Of a stretch of 26,199 nt of DNA, positions 23,286-26,199 are shown one piece after another. The stretch is from IMG/VR virus record IMGVR_UViG_3300020204_000326, positions 1-26,199 of that record; one strand, written 5' to 3'. Within the stretch, counting starts at the first letter, position 1. Each line of letters opens with the position of its first letter. This DNA is from a virus. The position numbers were made by a program, and so were the translations under genes. The notes beneath the pieces were generated by a model. It was not told the origin of the DNA. It saw nothing but the letters and a program-made list of their open reading frames with translations, and searched no databases.

Positions 23286-25790
23286 TCATGCCAAAGCAAT
23301 AACTCTTAAATCTTTTAATCTTGGTGGGAATGCTTGATTTGTTCCAGATCCAATTATTTTAATGCTAAAAAACTTAAATGATGGTAAGTTTGATACAGTA
23401 AATTCATACTCATTGAAAGTTATTTGATTACTTTCAAACCCAAAAGCACCGCTCTTCACGACTTTTTTATCTGAGGTTCCATCACTTCTAGCATCTTGAA
23501 CTACTATGTCTGCATTTGCTGTATTTGAATATCCTGGGAATGGATAATATATTGACTTTTCATTTGGATCATTCTTTACTGAATATAAAACTCTAAAGTC
23601 GCTAAAAACATTTACATAAGCACTGACAAGAACTTTCAACGAAGTTGCTGGAATTTCAAGTTGAATAGAATTTGTAGCATAAACAAAAGATGATGGGTCA
23701 TCCTCAATAGTAGAAACTCTATTATCTGTCGCATAATTTTGAATGGGACTATTGATTCTATTGGAAACAAATATCATTGATGCCCTATCTAAATCGACAG
23801 CGGGGGATAAAAATCCATTTGAAGATTCTAATGTTAGGTTAACAACTAACGACTTGTTTCCAGGCAATGTAGTAAGTCTTTCAGTTTCATTAACTCTTGA
23901 GCATATTAGTCTTGGAGAATCAAAATAATTATTAGAGGTTAAGGATATTTGTTGGAATCCTTTATCTTCAAATGAATTTTCATTTCCATCAACACTAGTT
24001 CCAGAAACAGTCCTTACGTTAGCACTAATATTTGTTCCCTGAATGGCAAGTGTTTGAATGTTTGGTCTTGCAATTTCATATTGAATATTTTGCGTTGCAT
24101 TAATAAAAGGACCACCCAGAGATTTTGATTCATTTGCATATAATTTTGGAAAAACGCTTCCAACACTTCTATCAACTTGACCATAAGGTAAAGTACTTGT
24201 TTTCCCATCTTGGGACATATCTAATTTTATATTATAATAATCAAAATCTATTGGATCTGGATCAGTAGAATCTTGTAAAGTATGTGTTGTATTAATTCTT
24301 CTCAAAGAAACTCCATTTAATTCGTACTTATAAACAGAAGTTCCGGAAGAATATGAGAACCCTAACGTTTGATCAATCTGTCTCGTAATACCTGTCAATG
24401 AATTTGCAGTCAAACCTTCATATGCAATAATTTCATTTCCAATCAAAATATATCCTGGATTAGTGCTACTTACTCCAACATTCTCAAATGTGGCAAAATT
24501 AATAGTATTGTCTACTAAAATATCGCCATTTGAATCTTTTCCATAATCTGATGTTAGTTTTATTGGCTTTATGTTAGTATAGACATTAGATATTCTGACT
24601 ATATTTTCGCCAGCGTGCATCCCATGATTTCTGTGATTAACTTTAATGTTTAAACCATCAGTTACTGATTGAATACCATCAGTTGCGACTAAAACATTTC
24701 CGCCAACAGATGCATTTAGATCGGTTGATATACCTAAACTGTTAATATATCTAATTGTACTTCCTGTTCCCGTTATAAAATCTCCTTGAACATTATCTAA
24801 GACTAATTCATTTATTCCTCTTAAAGAAGAAATTGATAGTTGTAAATTTCTTCCCAGAGTTTGGGATCCTACTTGACTTGCGGTTAAAACATCACCAACT
24901 ACATAACCAGTTCCCCCATTTAAAATGGTGGCAGAAGTAACTGATCCATTAGTAATTACTACGTTTGCTGTGGCATTTCTTCCATTTCCAGTTATACTGG
25001 TTAAAGCAACACCAACATAAGTTGCAACTCCGGATGACGGAGTGTATCCAATACCTGCATTTATAACTCTTAAAGTTCCTGTTGCAATTCCTGCTGATGC
25101 AACATAATTTCCTGTTGCATTACTTGCATATTGAAATACTGTATTTCCCAGTTGTAAATTATTATCTTGTACCGTAGTTCCTAACCCTACTCTTATTTTC
25201 TTTGAAACAAATTCCAGAGGATTATCATTTAATTTTGCAATTTGATTATTTCCTACTGACAATTCTGGATTATAAAAATTAAAATTGCCATTGCTTGTTT
25301 TAAAGTTTGCTCTGTATAATGTATACTTTAAATCTTCATATGGACTTTCATTCCAAGTCAGTGCATTTTGTGATTTAAATAATCCACCTAATGTTGGTTG
25401 TTTAGTGACCAAAATTTGTTTTGATTCTACCTGCGTTGCGGTAGAGACATCAATTTCTCCAAGTCTTGACACCCAAACGTTATATTCAAGAGAATTTGAT
25501 AGTATTACTAATGCATGAAATTTTGATCCTTGCAAATAAACAGGAGATGGAAATGTAATTCTGGTTGGAGATCTTCCGTCCTCAGATGCAATAATATCTT
25601 TTGGATCAACAACAACTTCGCTAAAAGGATAAACCTTTTGTGTTGGCAACCCAAGTTCCATTGACCTGAGTTGAATTGTTACCGGAATAATTGGATCTTT
25701 TGTACTAAAATATAAATCAACCGAAGTTACAAAAACTCCCCTTTCATTTTCAACATAAAATGATTGTGCTAATGGATCTATAACTTTCAT
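23286..25790 (-). CDS. 834-residue virion structural protein, putative fibre or baseplate-associated
   Basis: 834 residues. The N-terminus PLAQSFYVENERGVFVTSVD (6-25), followed by VTIQLRSMELGLPTQKVYPF and a later stretch SPVYLQGSKFHALVILSNS, is a pattern I know from large marine phage structural proteins often labelled DUF4815-like or tail-fibre-like; the label is tentative. The middle has beta modules: GIGYTPSSG (246-254), GGTGYVVGDVL (292-302), HGMHAGENIVRISN (about 390) and PGYILIGNEIIAYEGL with LTGITRQID. The C-terminal third is again beta-rich. The position corresponds to T4 wac/gp12 relative to gene 13, so a fibre, whisker or collar role is inferred. An ATAAATA motif lies 22-28 bases before the ATG, and there is no ribosome site. 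Confidence 0.85.
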   Translation of the reverse strand: MKVIDPLAQSFYVENERGVFVTSVDLYFSTKDPIIPVTIQLRSMELGLPTQKVYPFSEVVVDPKDIIASEDGRSPTRITFPSPVYLQGSKFHALVILSNSLEYNVWVSRLGEIDVSTATQVESKQILVTKQPTLGGLFKSQNALTWNESPYEDLKYTLYRANFKTSNGNFNFYNPELSVGNNQIAKLNDNPLEFVSKKIRVGLGTTVQDNNLQLGNTVFQYASNATGNYVASAGIATGTLRVINAGIGYTPSSGVATYVGVALTSITGNGRNATANVVITNGSVTSATILNGGTGYVVGDVLTASQVGSQTLGRNLQLSISSLRGINELVLDNVQGDFITGTGSTIRYINSLGISTDLNASVGGNVLVATDGIQSVTDGLNIKVNHRNHGMHAGENIVRISNVYTNIKPIKLTSDYGKDSNGDILVDNTINFATFENVGVSSTNPGYILIGNEIIAYEGLTANSLTGITRQIDQTLGFSYSSGTSVYKYELNGVSLRRINTTHTLQDSTDPDPIDFDYYNIKLDMSQDGKTSTLPYGQVDRSVGSVFPKLYANESKSLGGPFINATQNIQYEIARPNIQTLAIQGTNISANVRTVSGTSVDGNENSFEDKGFQQISLTSNNYFDSPRLICSRVNETERLTTLPGNKSLVVNLTLESSNGFLSPAVDLDRASMIFVSNRINSPIQNYATDNRVSTIEDDPSSFVYATNSIQLEIPATSLKVLVSAYVNVFSDFRVLYSVKNDPNEKSIYYPFPGYSNTANADIVVQDARSDGTSDKKVVKSGAFGFESNQITFNEYEFTVSNLPSFKFFSIKIIGSGTNQAFPPRLKDLRVIALA

Positions 25791-25810
25791 TTTACTTTTA
25801 CTATTATTTT

Positions 25811-26065
25811 CTATTTATTTTGTTTTAAGTGGTCCAATTCTTCCTTTAATTCCTTTATTGCTTCTATTAAAATAGGTATTATCTGAATATAATCTACTTC
25901 CAAATACCCATCAGAACCAGTTTTTACAATCTCAGGAAATACTTTTTGTACTTCCTGAGCTATGACACCATATTCTGATCCGTTAACCCCAGTCAATTCT
26001 TTCATTTTATCGTTCCAGCTATAATGATATCCATTAATCTCACATAATTTATTCAAAATTGTCAT
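25811..26065 (-). CDS. S74-type intramolecular chaperone fragment (C-terminal part of a fibre)
   Basis: An 84-residue frame. The block INGYHYSWNDK (10-20), then EYGVIAQEVQKVFPEIV (31-47), YLEVDYIQIIPILIEAIKEL (55-74) and a coiled-coil tail are the Peptidase_S74 endosialidase-type chaperone domain, which trimerises fibres and cuts itself off at a Ser near its start. The start of the domain (SDIRLK) is not in this frame but in the preceding one, and the two frames overlap by ATGA at 26065-26062. Removing 35 bases (26051-26085) would join them into one normal S74 domain. So this is either a separately translated chaperone or the broken 3' end of the fibre gene. Confidence 0.75.
   Translation of the reverse strand: MTILNKLCEINGYHYSWNDKMKELTGVNGSEYGVIAQEVQKVFPEIVKTGSDGYLEVDYIQIIPILIEAIKELKEELDHLKQNK
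25812..25818 (-). promoter_or_regulatory. Late-promoter motif ATAAATA upstream of the 834-residue gene
   Basis: ATAAATA on the minus strand overlapping the stop codon of the S74 fragment, 22-28 bases before the 834-residue gene ATG. An AT-rich leader without a ribosome site follows. Confidence 0.62.
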
Positions 26066-26199
26066 TTTGATAAGTTAATAATCATATTTAGTGCGGAGTT
26101 GATTGCAGTTATATTCCTCTTTAAGCGGATATCGGATTTTTTGCCTCCGCCACCGCCGCCGCCGCCGCCACGACCGCCGCCGCCACCGCCGCCGCCACG
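26062..26199 (-). CDS. C-terminal end of a glycine-rich fibre or adhesin, running off the window
   Basis: The frame is open from the right window edge to TGA at 26062: 45 residues. It reads Arg, eight Gly, Arg, nine Gly, then KKSDIRLKRNITAINSALN and a short tail MIINLSK. Poly-Gly followed by SDIRLK is the usual junction between a fibre shaft or adhesin tip and an S74 chaperone, with the Ser of SDIRLK as the family's self-cleavage position. The chaperone is cut short here, and its continuation is found in the next frame. The upstream gene is outside the window, so its size and role are unknown. Bias to GGC/GGT codons makes this the most GC-rich stretch in the window. Confidence 0.7.
   Translation of the reverse strand, partial: RGGGGGGGGRGGGGGGGGGKKSDIRLKRNITAINSALNMIINLSK
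26142..26199 (-). repeat. GGC/GGT triplet repeat encoding poly-Gly
   Basis: Nineteen or so consecutive codons of the GGN or CGT type, mostly GGC, with CGT interruptions, lie at the very end of the window. This is both a protein low-complexity tract and a DNA triplet repeat that may vary in length by slippage. A low-complexity repeat at the window end may also mark an assembly edge. Confidence 0.8.

Overview
The window looks like a piece of the structural and recombination core of a T4-like myovirus, most likely a marine cyanophage. Every gene I can support is on the minus strand, so transcription runs from right to left. The gene order is that of T4-like phages (13-14-15-16-17-18-19-20-67-x-21-22-23, then 3-uvsY-uvsW-55-47-46). 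The overall base composition is AT-rich, and a DUF3110-type protein (a family I associate with cyanobacteria and their phages) sits between genes 47 and 46. The host is inferred, not shown. A relative infecting another low-GC marine bacterium cannot be excluded.

Region by region, in the direction of transcription. (1) Positions 26199-23057: the glycine-rich end of a fibre or adhesin gene running off the window, an S74-type chaperone fragment, an 834-residue virion protein and a small coiled-coil protein. (2) 23070-19146: a 54-residue protein, then neck proteins gp13 and gp14, tail terminator gp15 and small terminase gp16. (3) 19159-15212: a tiny Cys/Lys-rich gene with a frame break at an A10 run, a 631-residue modular protein, large terminase gp17 and a 77-residue zinc-finger protein. 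(4) 15125-6530: sheath gp18, tube gp19, portal gp20, a 56-residue gp67-like core protein, a 183-residue beta-rich protein in the gp68 slot, protease gp21, scaffold gp22 and major capsid gp23, closed by a clear intrinsic terminator. (5) 6459-1: gp3-like tail completion protein, UvsY, UvsW, a 131-residue unknown, late sigma factor gp55, gp47, a DUF3110 protein and gp46 (C-terminus cut by the window edge).

The genes cover head assembly (20, 67, 21, 22, 23), packaging (16, 17), neck and tail (13, 14, 15, 18, 19, 3), late transcription (55) and recombination-dependent replication and repair (46, 47, uvsW, uvsY). Genes are tightly packed, often with ATGA or TAATG stop/start overlaps. The short motif ATAAATA, the core of T4-type late promoters, recurs on the minus strand just upstream of uvsW, 22, the 183-residue gene, 67, 20, 18, 15 and the 834-residue gene. 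In contrast, gene 55 is preceded by a near-perfect host-type sigma-70 promoter.

The most unusual points are: a perfect-consensus sigma-70 promoter on the plus strand that shares its -35 box with the gene 55 promoter and points antisense into the uvsW locus; a 35-base segment in the fibre chaperone domain whose removal restores a canonical S74 domain; and an A10 run that breaks a small conserved gene, where a -1 shift gives an ATGA junction with the next gene. I saw no tRNA, CRISPR array, insertion sequence or gene on the plus strand, and no gene-free stretch longer than about 300 bases.
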